Below, piece after piece: positions 50,970-61,288 of a stretch of DNA of 64,000 bases. How positions within the stretch are numbered: position 1 is the first letter of the stretch; every line of letters starts with the position of its first letter. Made by a program: the position numbers and the translations under genes. Location of the stretch: positions 54,232 through 118,231 of the forward strand of contig JBCCQA010000016.1 of assembly GCA_039024635.1 (NCBI GenBank), in the 5' to 3' direction. A model generated the notes under the pieces. It made no database searches, was not told the DNA's origin, and saw only the letters and a list, made by a program, of their open reading frames with translations. The DNA is from Kuafuiihalomonas sp039024635. GTDB taxonomy: Bacteria; Myxococcota; Kuafuiibacteriia; Kuafuiibacteriales; Kuafuiibacteriaceae.

Positions 50970-51740
50970 ATGTCGCAGACGGCCGTCGTCACCACCCTCG
51001 AAGGCCGTTCCTTCGAGGTGCCCATCCAGAACCTGACGGCAACGACCGTCTTCATCGCGACAGCCCAACCCTTAGGCTTTGGCGATGACCTAATCCTGAC
51101 CCTCCTGGGCCACAATGCGGCCGCCAACGTGGTCTTTACATCCATCGAGCCCCGGGGGGCGGTCCTGAGCTTCGACGCCTCCCCCGAACTCCACGCGGCC
51201 ATCGACAAGCACGTCCGGGGGGTTCCGGTTTCCCGACCCCCGCCGATCGACGCCGACGCTTGGCGAGAGGTGACGAACTCAGGACTTGAGACCTCTCCCA
51301 GCCGTCTCCCGCGCGGCAACAGCGACTTCGAGGAACCCAAGACCGATCCCGCCCTAGACGTCTTCGAAGCCATCGAGGGAGCCGAGCGGCTCAGCGCCCC
51401 CTCCCCCGTCGCCGTCTCCACGCCCCCCGTTCCCGCGCCCGACCAGCAGGACGATGCGGACCCGATCCCGGTCCTAGACAGCGACGGCTACACCGTTCGC
51501 TTCGCTTCCGTCGCGGCCTACCGGCACCAGTACGACGAGCACGTCGAGCACGGAGGCCTGGTGGCCCGAGGGGGCCCGGTCCGTGTCGGCCAGCAGAAAA
51601 TGCTCGTTCTCGAGATACCGGGCCGCGAGCGCTACACGGTCAGCGCGCGGGTCATGTTCAACTCCTCGGGTCAGGTGGGCTTCATGTTCGAGAGCTTCGC
51701 GCTTCACAAAGACCGCCTTCGCCAGCTCGCAGGCCAATAG
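50970..51740 (+). CDS. Protein with two PilZ-like domains
   Basis: About 256 residues from the ATG at 50970, with GGGGAT six bases upstream; a GTG at 50952 is weaker. The N-terminal half is a small beta barrel (FEVPIQNLTATTVFIATAQP, GDDLILTLLGHNAAANVVFT, FDASPELHAAIDKHV). A Pro-rich linker follows, then a C-terminal copy of the same layout (YTVRFASVAAYRHQYDEHVE, GGLVARGGPVRVGQQKMLVL, VGFMFESF). Single or tandem PilZ-like modules of this length without the full RxxxR motif are frequent in Myxococcota (TIGR02266-like); c-di-GMP binding is not assured. Confidence 0.7.
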   Translation: MSQTAVVTTLEGRSFEVPIQNLTATTVFIATAQPLGFGDDLILTLLGHNAAANVVFTSIEPRGAVLSFDASPELHAAIDKHVRGVPVSRPPPIDADAWREVTNSGLETSPSRLPRGNSDFEEPKTDPALDVFEAIEGAERLSAPSPVAVSTPPVPAPDQQDDADPIPVLDSDGYTVRFASVAAYRHQYDEHVEHGGLVARGGPVRVGQQKMLVLEIPGRERYTVSARVMFNSSGQVGFMFESFALHKDRLRQLAGQ

Positions 51741-51756
51741 CCCTTTCCGACCGCCC

Positions 51757-53346
<1,590 letters not shown>

Positions 53347-53355
53347 GTCTTGGGT

Positions 53356-53925
53356 TTACAACGATGAAGCACCGCTGGCCATGTCGGATTTCGCAGGCCG
53401 AACCGGACGTGCGTTCGCGGGTGCGAGCTCGGGCTGACCGAGTCCACGTCGGACGACCCACTCCAACCTCCAAAACGCGTCGTCGGGCGTGGCCGCGTGG
53501 ACGTGGACCACTCGGCCGTAAGCATCGACCAGAACCCAAGACGGGATGTCAAAGAGACCCAGTCGCTGCATCAAGCGCGCATCGGGATCGAAGAGACTGG
53601 GGAAAGGGAGGGCCTGCCCGTCGAGGAAGGCGTCGACCTCTTCGGCCGAGCTCTGGGCCGCCACGGCCAAGACTTCCAGGCCTTCGGCCTGAAGCCTCGT
53701 GTACAGATCCGAGAGTCGGGGCAGCTCTTCGGCGCAAGGCCTGCACCACGGCGCCCAAAAAGCGACCAAGACGACCTGACCGCGGTGGTCACGCAGCCGG
53801 ACGCGCTCCCCCTCCAGATCCGAAAGCTCGAAGTCCAACACCTCGCCCAGTCCGACCGGCCCTTTGAGGTGGCTGCAAGCCAAAGCACTCAAAGCCAAGA
53901 CCGCCATGGCGAGCCCGCGATGCAT
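53356..53925 (-). CDS. TlpA-like periplasmic thiol-disulfide protein
   Basis: 189 residues from the ATG at 53925 (MHRGLAMAVLALSALAC, a lipoprotein-like signal). Thioredoxin/AhpC-TSA fold of the TlpA/ResA type: FELSDLEGERVRLRDHRGQ, VVLVAFWAPWCRPCAEELPR with the active-site CRPC, and FDIPSWVLVDAYGRVVHVH with the cis-Pro. It should act on thiols in the periplasm, for example in cytochrome assembly or redox quality control. Nine bases before pckA, so probably cotranscribed, with no obvious functional link. A longer upstream frame is rejected because it overlaps the divergent lipoprotein start. Confidence 0.88.
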   Translation of the reverse strand: MHRGLAMAVLALSALACSHLKGPVGLGEVLDFELSDLEGERVRLRDHRGQVVLVAFWAPWCRPCAEELPRLSDLYTRLQAEGLEVLAVAAQSSAEEVDAFLDGQALPFPSLFDPDARLMQRLGLFDIPSWVLVDAYGRVVHVHAATPDDAFWRLEWVVRRGLGQPELAPANARPVRPAKSDMASGASSL

Positions 53926-53998
53926 GGCACCATTGGATCCGACGGCGTACCGAGCATCAACTCCCCAGGCACCCACGGGTCTGCTAGGGAAGCCCCAG

Positions 53999-54499
53999 GT
54001 GGCGCGGGCTTGCTTCCATGCCGGGCTCTGGGCGGCGGGCCTCTTGGCCGCGTGCGGCGACGCCGGACCCCCACCCGAACCCACCTATAAGATTCGAGGT
54101 GGCCTCGCTCACACCTTGGGGCTCCCCATGCTGATTGGGACATCGACCGCGCCCCCAGCCTACGTCCGGGCCCGCGAGCTCTATCGGACCTCGACCACGG
54201 CCTTCTCCCAAGGACGGGTCGGCGACGCTGCCCAGGGCTTCCTTGAGCTGGGCTACGGGCTGAGGGTGGCCGGCGACCCTGCCCACGCAGGCGCCTATCT
54301 TGCCGCGCGATGCATCGCCTACCAAAATGCGGGCACGGCGTGGCTTCGGGCCGGCCAGCCCCTGGCGGCGAAGGCCGTCCTGTGGGCGGCGGAGGCCCGA
54401 GACCCGGAGTGCGACCACTCCATCGCTCAAGTCTACCGACGGGTCGATGCCGCCTTGGCTGCGACATCATCCACGTCCGCGACTCGCGACTCACCCTGA
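53999..54499 (+). CDS. Small TPR-like lipoprotein
   Basis: 166 residues from a GTG at 53999 with AGGGA seven bases upstream; a longer frame lacks a ribosome site. Signal and lipobox: ARACFHAGLWAAGLLAACGD. The mature part starts with a Pro-rich stretch and then helices with TPR-like spacing (RARELYRTSTTAFSQGRVGD, DPAHAGAYLAARCIAYQNAG, AWLRAGQPLAAKAVLWAAEA). No family recognised; divergent from the TlpA gene with 73 bases between. Confidence 0.72.
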   Translation: MARACFHAGLWAAGLLAACGDAGPPPEPTYKIRGGLAHTLGLPMLIGTSTAPPAYVRARELYRTSTTAFSQGRVGDAAQGFLELGYGLRVAGDPAHAGAYLAARCIAYQNAGTAWLRAGQPLAAKAVLWAAEARDPECDHSIAQVYRRVDAALAATSSTSATRDSP

Positions 54500-54548
54500 A
54501 GGTCTGCTTCGTTCACGTCCGAGTTCGGACCTCGTGCTAACCCAGGGC

Positions 54549-55892
54549 ATGCGCGAATTCGACTACCTGGTCATTGGCGGAGGCTCAGGCGGCGTGGCTT
54601 CCGCTCGACGGGCGGGCAGCTACGGCAAGAAGGTCGGCCTGGTCGAAGGCGGTCCCATGGGTGGGACCTGTGTCAATGTAGGTTGCGTCCCCAAGAAGGT
54701 CATGTGGAACGCCGCCTCCATAGCCGAAGCCATCGAGTTCGGTCCCGACTACGGCTTCGAGGTCCAGAGCGCACCCTTTCAGTGGGCTCGTACCAAGGAG
54801 AAGCGCGACGCCTATGTGGCGCGACTCAACGGCATCTACCATCGGAACCTGGACCGAGATGGAGTGACTGAGATCAAGGGATGGGCGAAGTTCGTGGATG
54901 AGCGAACGGTCGAAGTGAACGGAGAACGACTTCGAGGGGAGCATGTCCTCATCGCCGTCGGCGGCGTTCCCGTCGTCCCCGACGTCCCGGGCGCAGAACT
55001 TGGCATCACTTCGGATGGCTTCTTCGAGCTCGAAGAGAGACCCCGCCGAGTGGCGGTGATCGGTGCCGGCTACATCGCGGTCGAGATGGCAGGTATCTTC
55101 AACGCCCTCGGCTCCGACGTCTCTCTACTCATCCGCCACGCATCTCCGCTTCGCAGCTTCGACCCCATGCTGCAGGAGAACTTGACCGACCACATGGTGG
55201 AGGACGGTATCCACGTCGAGTCGTGCGGAGAGGTTCGGGAGCTGGTCAAAGAAGAGAACGGGATCTGCGTGGTCAGGAAGGACGGCTCCAAGATTGGCAA
55301 GTACGATTGCGTTCTGTGGGCCATCGGTCGACGGCCACGAACCGAGAGCCTCGGCCTGGAGCACACCCGCGTGCAGACGAACGAGCAGGGCGTCATCGAG
55401 GTGGACCAATTTCAGAACACCTCAGCACCCAGAGTGTACTCGGTCGGCGATGATACCGGGAAGTTCGAGCTCACCCCCGTCGCGATCGCGGCCGGTCGTC
55501 GGCTTTCGGACCGACTGTTCGGGGACCAGCCCGAAGCCCGCCTCGAGTACGAGAACATCCCCACCGTCATGTTCACACATCCTCCCATTGGAACGGTCGG
55601 CCTCACCGAGCCCGAGGCCCGGAGCCGCTGGGGCGACGACGTCCGCATCTACCAGTCCCGATTCGTGAACCTCTTCTATGCCATGACGGCCAAGAAGAGC
55701 ATGACGGCGATGAAGTTGGTCTGCGTCGGCAAAGAAGAGCGGGTGGTGGGCGTCCACATCATCGGCATGGGAGCCGACGAGATGCTTCAAGGCTTCGCGG
55801 TCGCCGTGAAGTTGGGGGCGCGAAAGCGAGATCTGGACGATACGGTGGCCATCCACCCCACGGCCTCGGAAGAGCTCGTCACCATGAAGTAA
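54549..55892 (+). CDS. gor: Glutathione-disulfide reductase
   Basis: 447 residues, normal family length. FAD/NADPH pyridine-nucleotide disulfide oxidoreductase. N-terminal FAD motif DYLVIGGGSGGVASARRA, redox-active Cys pair GGTCVNVGCVPKKVMW, NADPH motif VAVIGAGYIAVEMAGIF with following IRHASPLRSFD (the Arg pair typical of NADPH), FAD-contact strand VYSVGDDTG, and the C-terminal interface His/Glu in HPTASEELVTM. Together these mark glutathione reductase over lipoamide dehydrogenase. Starts at ATG 54549. It is the last gene before the mobile region: the IS30 element begins about 11 bases after its stop. Confidence 0.93.
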   Translation: MREFDYLVIGGGSGGVASARRAGSYGKKVGLVEGGPMGGTCVNVGCVPKKVMWNAASIAEAIEFGPDYGFEVQSAPFQWARTKEKRDAYVARLNGIYHRNLDRDGVTEIKGWAKFVDERTVEVNGERLRGEHVLIAVGGVPVVPDVPGAELGITSDGFFELEERPRRVAVIGAGYIAVEMAGIFNALGSDVSLLIRHASPLRSFDPMLQENLTDHMVEDGIHVESCGEVRELVKEENGICVVRKDGSKIGKYDCVLWAIGRRPRTESLGLEHTRVQTNEQGVIEVDQFQNTSAPRVYSVGDDTGKFELTPVAIAAGRRLSDRLFGDQPEARLEYENIPTVMFTHPPIGTVGLTEPEARSRWGDDVRIYQSRFVNLFYAMTAKKSMTAMKLVCVGKEERVVGVHIIGMGADEMLQGFAVAVKLGARKRDLDDTVAIHPTASEELVTMK

Positions 55893-55903
55893 GACGAGGG
55901 TAC

Positions 55904-57105
55904 GTTCAACCGGTGGTTGCAACACACGCCCAAAAGAAGAAGTCGATGTCTCACATGCCGGCGAGGCGAGCGTACTCCGCGCAGGAGCAGGAAGAGCTTT
56001 GGAGGTTGTGGAGAGCGGGCGAACGTATCACCGACATTGCTCGGCGCTTGGGACGAGAAGCCGGCTCGATTTACACCTTCCTTCTCTCCCGCGGAGGAAT
56101 ACGTCCTTCAGAGCGAAAGCGAAGCTCTCGGGCCCTCTCTTTCCCTGAGCGAGAGCAGATCTCGCGAGGGCTGTCAGCTGGCCAGAGCCTTCGTTCTATC
56201 GCCAGGCGGCTCGGGCGGGCGCCGAGCACCATCTCGCGCGAGGTAGCCCGCAACGGTGGCCAGAGAAGATATCGTGCCACCCGAGCTGATGCCCGTGCTG
56301 CGAAGACAATCCTACGACCAAAGCCGTGCAAGCTTGCCACGAGTCCTCGGCTACGGGCTAGGGTCGAGTCGAAGCTGAGGGAGCGCTGGTCTCCTGAACA
56401 GATCGCGGGCTGGTTGAAGAAGCGCTATCCTGGTCAGGATCTGATGCACATCTCGCACGAGAGCATCTATCGCTCCCTCTTCGTTCAGGCTCGAGGCGCC
56501 CTGAAACGGGAGCTACTCGCCCATCTCCGCACGAAGCGGCGCTTTCGCGGCAGGAGGAAAGCGCAGCCGGCCAAGCAAGGGCAGATCGTTGATGCTATCC
56601 CAATCAGCGCTCGTCCCGCGGAGGTCGAAGACCGCGCAGTCCCCGGTCATTGGGAAGGAGACCTCTTGGTTGGCTCCGGCTCCACCCAGATCGCCACGCT
56701 CGTCGAACGTACGACTCGGTTCACCCTCCTCGTTCGTGTGCCGAGCAAGGACGCGGCAACCGTGAGGCGTGCGTTGGGAAAGCAGATGAAGAGTCTTCCC
56801 GCCGAACTGAAGCGAAGCCTTACGTGGGACCGGGGAACCGAGCTCGCTGAGCACGCTCAGCTCAGCGTCGAAGCGGACCTCGAGATATACTTCTGCAACC
56901 CGCGGAGTCCGTGGCAGCGAGGCACGAACGAGAACACCAACCGCCTCCTCCGAGACTACTTTCCCAAAGGAACGAGACTCGACGGGTACTCTCAATCCCA
57001 ACTCAGTCGTACTGCCCAGGAGCTAAACATGCGGCCGAGGAAGACGCTTGGCTTTCAGACTCCCGCAGAAGCCTTTAGCCAGCTCGTTGCCTTGACCCGT
57101 TGAGC
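55904..57105 (+). mobile_element. IS30-family insertion sequence
   Basis: About 1.2 kb. Imperfect terminal inverted repeats flank one transposase gene: the left end 55904-55923 starts GTTCAACCGGTGG and the right end 57086-57105 reads, on the minus strand, GCTCAACGGGTCA; 14 of 20 positions match. The right repeat holds the transposase stop. The flanks (GGTAC and TCACC) are not duplicated, so the copy did not simply insert there; a deletion or later rearrangement is likely. Confidence 0.8.
55913..57103 (+). CDS. IS30-family transposase
   Basis: 396 residues. N-terminal helix-turn-helix segments (ARRLGREAGSIYTFLLSRGG; SIARRLGRAPSTISREVARN) bind the element ends. The DDE catalytic core shows first Asp in GHWEGDLLVG, second in LTWDRGTELAEH and the Glu in CNPRSPWQRGTNENTNRLLR, the IS30 pattern. 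Full length, so the copy may be active. GTG at 55913 lies inside the left inverted repeat; ATG at 55946 or a later one is an alternative. Confidence 0.9.
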   Translation: MVATHAQKKKSMSHMPARRAYSAQEQEELWRLWRAGERITDIARRLGREAGSIYTFLLSRGGIRPSERKRSSRALSFPEREQISRGLSAGQSLRSIARRLGRAPSTISREVARNGGQRRYRATRADARAAKTILRPKPCKLATSPRLRARVESKLRERWSPEQIAGWLKKRYPGQDLMHISHESIYRSLFVQARGALKRELLAHLRTKRRFRGRRKAQPAKQGQIVDAIPISARPAEVEDRAVPGHWEGDLLVGSGSTQIATLVERTTRFTLLVRVPSKDAATVRRALGKQMKSLPAELKRSLTWDRGTELAEHAQLSVEADLEIYFCNPRSPWQRGTNENTNRLLRDYFPKGTRLDGYSQSQLSRTAQELNMRPRKTLGFQTPAEAFSQLVALTR

Positions 57106-57141
57106 TCACCCTGCGCCTTCTTCGCCAGGGAGCAGAAGTGA
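57106..57141 (+). pseudogene. 3' remnant of the IS3 orfA
   Basis: In this frame the sequence reads SPCAFFAREQK and a TGA at 57139-57141, matching the usual ...AAAFFAREQ ending of IS3-family OrfA. The preceding part was removed at the IS30 boundary. Without OrfA the fused OrfAB transposase cannot be made. Confidence 0.7.
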
Positions 57142-58013
57142 GTCAGCTGCTCGAGACGGAGAAGGCAAACTACTCGATGCGAGTGATGTGTCGAGCGCTC
57201 GGCGTAGCGCGATCGTCGGTCTATGAGAAGCGGTCTCGACGGCCGTCGAGGCGACAGCAACAAGACCGTTCGTTGACGACTCGGATCAAGCTCGCTCACC
57301 GCGCCTCTGAGGGCGTCTACGGCAGTCCGCGTGTGCACGAGGAGCTCCGGCAAGGCCAAGGGATTCGTGTCGCCAGGAAGCGCGTAGAGCGCCTGATGCG
57401 CGAGATGGGCTTGGAAGGCCGTCACAAGAAGAGATTTCGAGTGACGACTGATTCGAACCACGACCGGCCGATTCCTGAGAATCTCGTGAAACGGAACTTT
57501 CGGGTCTCGAAGCCAAACGAGGTGTGGGTCTCGGATATCACGTATCTGAAAGTTGGCTCGTCGTTCGTCTACTTGGCCGTCGTGATCGATCTGTACTCTC
57601 GCCGAATCGTCGGCTGGTCGCTCAGCCAGACCCTGTCGGCCGAGTTTGCCTGCCAGGCCTTGATGAAGGCGATCTGGCGACGTCGTCCGGACCCTGGCCT
57701 GATTCACCATTCGGACCGCGGCATTCAATATACGAGCGGCGCATACCGCTCGATCCTGAAGTCTCACGGGATTCGTGGGAGCATGAGTCGTCGAGGCGAC
57801 TGCTGGGACAATGCCGTCGCCGAGAGCTTCTTTGCGACGCTGGAGCGAGAACTGGAGTCGAGGCAGCCGTGGTCGACCTACGAGCAGGCTCGTGTCGCTT
57901 TGACGCGGTACATCGAGGAATTCTACAACCGGCGCCGAAGGCATTCGACGCTCAACTACGCCACTCCACTGGACGTGGAGCACGCTTGGCTGCAGGAGAG
58001 AAAGGCAGCATAA
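57138..58013 (+). CDS. IS3-family transposase OrfB (orphaned)
   Basis: 291 residues. N-terminal helices (MRVMCRALGVARSSVYEKRS, VYGSPRVHEELRQGQGIRVA) then the rve/DDE integrase core: Asp in EVWVSDITYLKVG, Asp in IHHSDRGIQYTS and Glu in CWDNAVAESFFATLE, then NRRRRHSTLNYATPLDVE. All catalytic residues are present. GTG start overlaps the orfA stop as GTGA. Normally made by programmed frameshifting from OrfA, which is absent here, so the copy is probably immobile. Confidence 0.88.
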   Translation: MSQLLETEKANYSMRVMCRALGVARSSVYEKRSRRPSRRQQQDRSLTTRIKLAHRASEGVYGSPRVHEELRQGQGIRVARKRVERLMREMGLEGRHKKRFRVTTDSNHDRPIPENLVKRNFRVSKPNEVWVSDITYLKVGSSFVYLAVVIDLYSRRIVGWSLSQTLSAEFACQALMKAIWRRRPDPGLIHHSDRGIQYTSGAYRSILKSHGIRGSMSRRGDCWDNAVAESFFATLERELESRQPWSTYEQARVALTRYIEEFYNRRRRHSTLNYATPLDVEHAWLQERKAA

Positions 58014-58923
58014 CTACGTGGTCCGTCGAAGCGGGGGAACTCCAGAGCGTCGAAGCCGTGACTCGACATTCTCACGAAAGCGAATCCAAGTTCTCCATCT
58101 CAGCAGCCGAAGGACGACATCCATCATCTTCTTGGAAGACCAACGACTTCTTTCGCACGGTCCCGATCCGCTCTTTGAGTTCCTCTTTCCTGCCATCTCA
58201 ACCCCTTCCCTTCCGGGGCATTGTGCCCCAGTGATTTGTCTCAGGAAATCGGGAGGCGGACGAGCATTTGCTTCGTCGAACAGAGCTTGAATGAGTCGAC
58301 GACCGAGTGGGTGAGGCAGTTCTTCTCAAAGTATCCGCGCCGCCCCCTCTCATTGAGATCCCGGCCACGACGGACAAGGGCCTCTGGACCTCCTTCAAAG
58401 ACTGCGTCGAGGTGTGCGCGTAGTTGGTAGGCTTCGGCACAGATCCTTCGTCGCGCTTTTGGCGCGTCTCGGACGAACCCTTCTCGAGCTTCACTGCCCG
58501 CGTTCCATCTTTCCTCCTGGTCCGAACGAGCTTGGACTTGAGGTGATTGTTGAGCAAGCGAACCCTCCGGCCGTGGGTCATGAGCTCAACGCTTCCGGGC
58601 GTCTCGCGAACGAGAACGGCTCATACGTTAAACTTGGCATCTACATCGGCTTGGTTCTGCTGGTTGAAGTCGATCATCCCAGCGACGGAGGAGCCCTAGG
58701 TGATCTCGCTGACGCTTCAGTCCAGACAAGCGGCGACGGGCAAGGCCTGGGCACCCCCGGCGTCCCTTAGGATAGTCAATCGCCGGCGACGAACTTCGCA
58801 AAGGAGTCCTGTACCTTGGGCAGACCAGGACCCTTTTGAGCGATGACGTCAGGATCCTAAGCATCAAGTGCGCCTGTGACCCGTAAGAGAGCTGGGACGT
58901 CCAAGATCCGTAGAGAGAACGCC

Positions 58924-58939
58924 GCTCCCGCGGGAGCGT
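58924..58939. repeat. 16-base perfect palindrome
   Basis: CGCTCCCGCGGGAGCG reads the same on both strands. With no loop it is not a terminator hairpin; it could be an operator or a coincidence of GC-rich sequence. No gene start is near enough to assign a role. Confidence 0.6.
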
Positions 58940-59103
58940 GGCTACCGGGAAGTTAACAAGCTACGGGTTACCGCCCGAAGTCCATCAGGAATTCATGTGC
59001 TCGATGCTCCAGCTCATGATGCGCCCTCCTGTCTTATCCCACGCGGGCACTGGACCAATACCGTGAAAACCAAAACCCCTGCTCCTTCAAGCCCTGTGAA
59101 GGG

Positions 59104-59274
59104 CCCCTCACGAACAGAATCCTCGATGCGGCCTTCCTTGAACCGTCCCGTCCATTCGTAGGCGCTGCGTGCGCCGTTTGCGGGGCGCTCCGCGATCTGT
59201 CGCGCGCTCTCTTCCTGCGCAGCCAAGAGGATGCGTGCACTCAAGCGTCCCTCGGCGCGAGGCTCGTTTAGCCT
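59104..59274 (-). pseudogene. Relic of an IS630-like transposase N-terminus
   Basis: The minus strand reads RLSARILLAAQEESARQIAE, then RPANGARSAYEWTGRFKEGRIEDSVREG with no breaks. This follows the IS630 helix-turn-helix region (RARILLAA...IA..L.VS..TV..W..RF..GG..GL.D.PR.G), with the recognition helix degraded. No catalytic part follows, so it is a fragment. The match is by eye. Confidence 0.45.
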
Positions 59275-59458
59275 TCCTGTAGGGTCCGAAACGCGCCTGG
59301 ATCTTGTCGCTTGAAAAGTAACGTAGCGATTCTTTGGAGCGGCCCAACGGCATCAAGGTTCGAGAGGTGCCCTTAAGGTCCGGAGAGTCGCCGAGCAACC
59401 TACGCCTGCCTGTGTCAAGAGTATTGCGCCGCGCGGTGCATGGCTGTATTCACCCGCC

Positions 59459-60625
59459 GTGAGCAACTCGGTCTTAGTTTGGCGAGGTCGAGGCAGCCTT
59501 TCACGGGCGGCTCCGTTGCTGCTACTCCTGTGCACCGCTGCCTGCCGTAGCGCACTCCCCTTGGGGGCGGCGGTGGAGTTCCGCGATTCGACTCGAGAGC
59601 TTCGGGGAACCGAATCGAAGCAGCAGGTTGAAGTGGATTCGAAAATCGTCGAGCTCTCAGAGAAGAGCAAGTGGACTTCGACCTTTCGGCCGGGCTCCAT
59701 ACCTGCGACTGAGTACGTCGGGAGACTGAAGGAGGAGCGGGAGCAGCTGGAGCCGACCGTCAGCGCCCTGACCAAGCTGAAGACAGCGGCCGAAGACGTC
59801 AGATGGCCGTCCGAGGAGAGGGTGAGCGAAACGGAGCTGGAACCAATCTTTGAGCTCCTCTGGGAACATGCATCGATTTTCAGCGCATGCCTCTTCGGCC
59901 AGGTAAAGCGTCGTGAAATAGAGATTCCGTCGCAGACGAAGGACTTTGAGAAGCGGTGGGACACCTACCAGGTCCGCGAAGACGAGGATAGCGATGTCTT
60001 TGTCTCTAAGGGAAAGAAGTCCATCCCACTCGTCTGGTCGCCCCGAGCTCGAGGAGTCAGGGAAACCGGTGAAGACATGAAGGCCGCGGCGAGCCTGGTC
60101 GCCCGCGCATTCGTCGAGGGCAGCCTCCAGGGGTTCTATTTCATCCGCGGATCCATCGAGCTCTGCACCAAGGATGAACAGGACCTTGCTTCGCTGTTGC
60201 AGTCGATCGAGGCCGAGCTTCATCGTCAGAGCTTCGTAGAAGTCTCTGTCTTCGTCGTGAACCGAACTGCGAGGCCGGTAGGCGTACTCCCGGTCGCGGA
60301 GCTGCTTCATCCAGCGGGGGGCGGCGGTATGGCGCGACTCGTCGTCCCCAGCGAGTCAGCTCCTAGCGGCTTGCCTTTCTCGTCCGAACGCGGTGCCGAC
60401 AGCCCCAAGCAGGTTACGGTCATGCCCCCGCGTGGCGCGGTCTCGCTGACCTTCCTCTCGAACAGTACCGTTTCCACTCTTTTCGACGGCGCCTCACTTG
60501 AGCAATTGAAATCTGATCTCACCCTGGAGTTGGCAATCCTCCAAACTAACGGGAGCGGGGATCGAATAGTTCGACGTTACCTTCGGGTAAGCCAGGTCTT
60601 CTCGACCTCCGAGGTTCAGCAATGA
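59459..60625 (+). CDS. Lipoprotein of unknown function, first gene of the island cassette
   Basis: 388 residues from a GTG at 59459. The signal SRAAPLLLLLCTAACRSAL ends in a lipobox Cys near residue 29. Next comes a charged region (STRELRGTESKQQVEVDSKI), a helical part with EYVGRLKEEREQLEPTVSAL and LEPIFELLWEHASIFSACLF, and an ELCTKDEQDLASLLQSIEAE helix. The C-terminal third is strand-rich and Ig-like (FVEVSVFVVNRTARPVGVLP, PPRGAVSLTFLSNSTVSTL). I recognise no family. Its ATGA overlap with the next gene, and an intact reading frame within decayed surroundings, suggest selection on the cassette. Predicted to be membrane-tethered in the periplasm or on the surface. Confidence 0.75.
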   Translation: MSNSVLVWRGRGSLSRAAPLLLLLCTAACRSALPLGAAVEFRDSTRELRGTESKQQVEVDSKIVELSEKSKWTSTFRPGSIPATEYVGRLKEEREQLEPTVSALTKLKTAAEDVRWPSEERVSETELEPIFELLWEHASIFSACLFGQVKRREIEIPSQTKDFEKRWDTYQVREDEDSDVFVSKGKKSIPLVWSPRARGVRETGEDMKAAASLVARAFVEGSLQGFYFIRGSIELCTKDEQDLASLLQSIEAELHRQSFVEVSVFVVNRTARPVGVLPVAELLHPAGGGGMARLVVPSESAPSGLPFSSERGADSPKQVTVMPPRGAVSLTFLSNSTVSTLFDGASLEQLKSDLTLELAILQTNGSGDRIVRRYLRVSQVFSTSEVQQ

Positions 60626-61281
60626 AAGATGGAGGGTCTATTGGCGGCGCCTCCCTGGGGCTGCTCCTCGGCCTGCTGGTCGCCCTCTCCGACAGCCCGG
60701 TTGTTGGTGCCGTCGTTACCGCCCTCGTGGCCCTTCTAGCGGCCTTTTTCGGGCTCCTTCCCGGCCCACCAGATGGAAAGGAATCTGAACCACAACGATG
60801 GCCACAGGTTCGCCACGACCGTCTGATAGGCTTCAGCCTCGCAATGATACTTTCCCTTGGAATCGGGATCTGGCTAAAGGTCACGGGACGAGTTGGACCC
60901 GGCGTCGAGGCTCGACTTGAGCGGTACGAGGCGCTGGTCGCGAACAGCGAGAGCTCTACAGAGGCCAAGAGACTTGTCCTCGTAGAGGAGTTCGGAGACG
61001 TGCCCCCGGGTGTGCTCGGCCGGCCCTGGACAGGAACATCCGGTTGGAAACGGCAGCCGCGCGAGAACGGCCCTCTCAAGACCGGGAGCCAGGCTTCAGG
61101 AGCTTGTGATGACCTGGCGCCCGTGGATTATCCTACCTTCAAGAAGCTCTCGAGCGCTTACGAGGAGAAGCAGGGTGACCTTCGCAAAGCCGCGATTTAC
61201 GTTCGGCGGCAGAATACCCTAGACGAACGTGAGAAATCAAAGCTCCTAGCGCACTTTGGCAGCTTCCTCTGCAATCAGTGA
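60622..61281 (+). CDS. Inner-membrane protein with C-terminal soluble domain, second gene of the island cassette
   Basis: 219 residues, starting in the ATGA overlap with the lipoprotein gene. Three hydrophobic segments: GGASLGLLLGLLVALS, PVVGAVVTALVALLAAFFGL and RLIGFSLAMILSLGIGIWL. The C-terminal about 130 residues are soluble, with a helix-rich segment (RLERYEALVANSESSTEAKR), a Gly/Pro stretch and a helical tail (VDYPTFKKLSSAYEEKQGDL, RKAAIYVRRQNTLDEREKSK). Two Cys (GACDDL, FLCNQ) could pair if periplasmic. No family recognised. Its stop lies 7 bases before the likely start of the protease gene. Confidence 0.75.
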   Translation: MKDGGSIGGASLGLLLGLLVALSDSPVVGAVVTALVALLAAFFGLLPGPPDGKESEPQRWPQVRHDRLIGFSLAMILSLGIGIWLKVTGRVGPGVEARLERYEALVANSESSTEAKRLVLVEEFGDVPPGVLGRPWTGTSGWKRQPRENGPLKTGSQASGACDDLAPVDYPTFKKLSSAYEEKQGDLRKAAIYVRRQNTLDEREKSKLLAHFGSFLCNQ

Positions 61282-61288
61282 GAGCGAC

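Larger units (their letters stand above)
57106..58044 (+). mobile_element. IS3-family element truncated at its 5' side by the IS30 copy
   Basis: Contains the last codons of orfA and all of orfB, but no left end. A plausible right end is GCGGGGGAACTCCA at about 58031-58044 after the orfB stop; I could not verify it as there is no left end to pair with. Confidence 0.6.
58045..59458. other. Degenerate, largely non-coding stretch of the island
   Basis: About 1.4 kb without a credible intact gene on either strand. It contains short minus-strand stretches with coding-like character broken by stops. One, about 58072-58197, reads EELKERIGTVRKKS and ends ENLDSLS. Another near 58620-58670 reads MIDFNQQNQADVDAKFNV. 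An IS630-like relic lies at 59104-59274 and a 16-base palindrome at 58924. It looks like decayed mobile or integrated DNA. The end upstream of 59459 must hold the promoter of the protease cassette. Confidence 0.5.
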
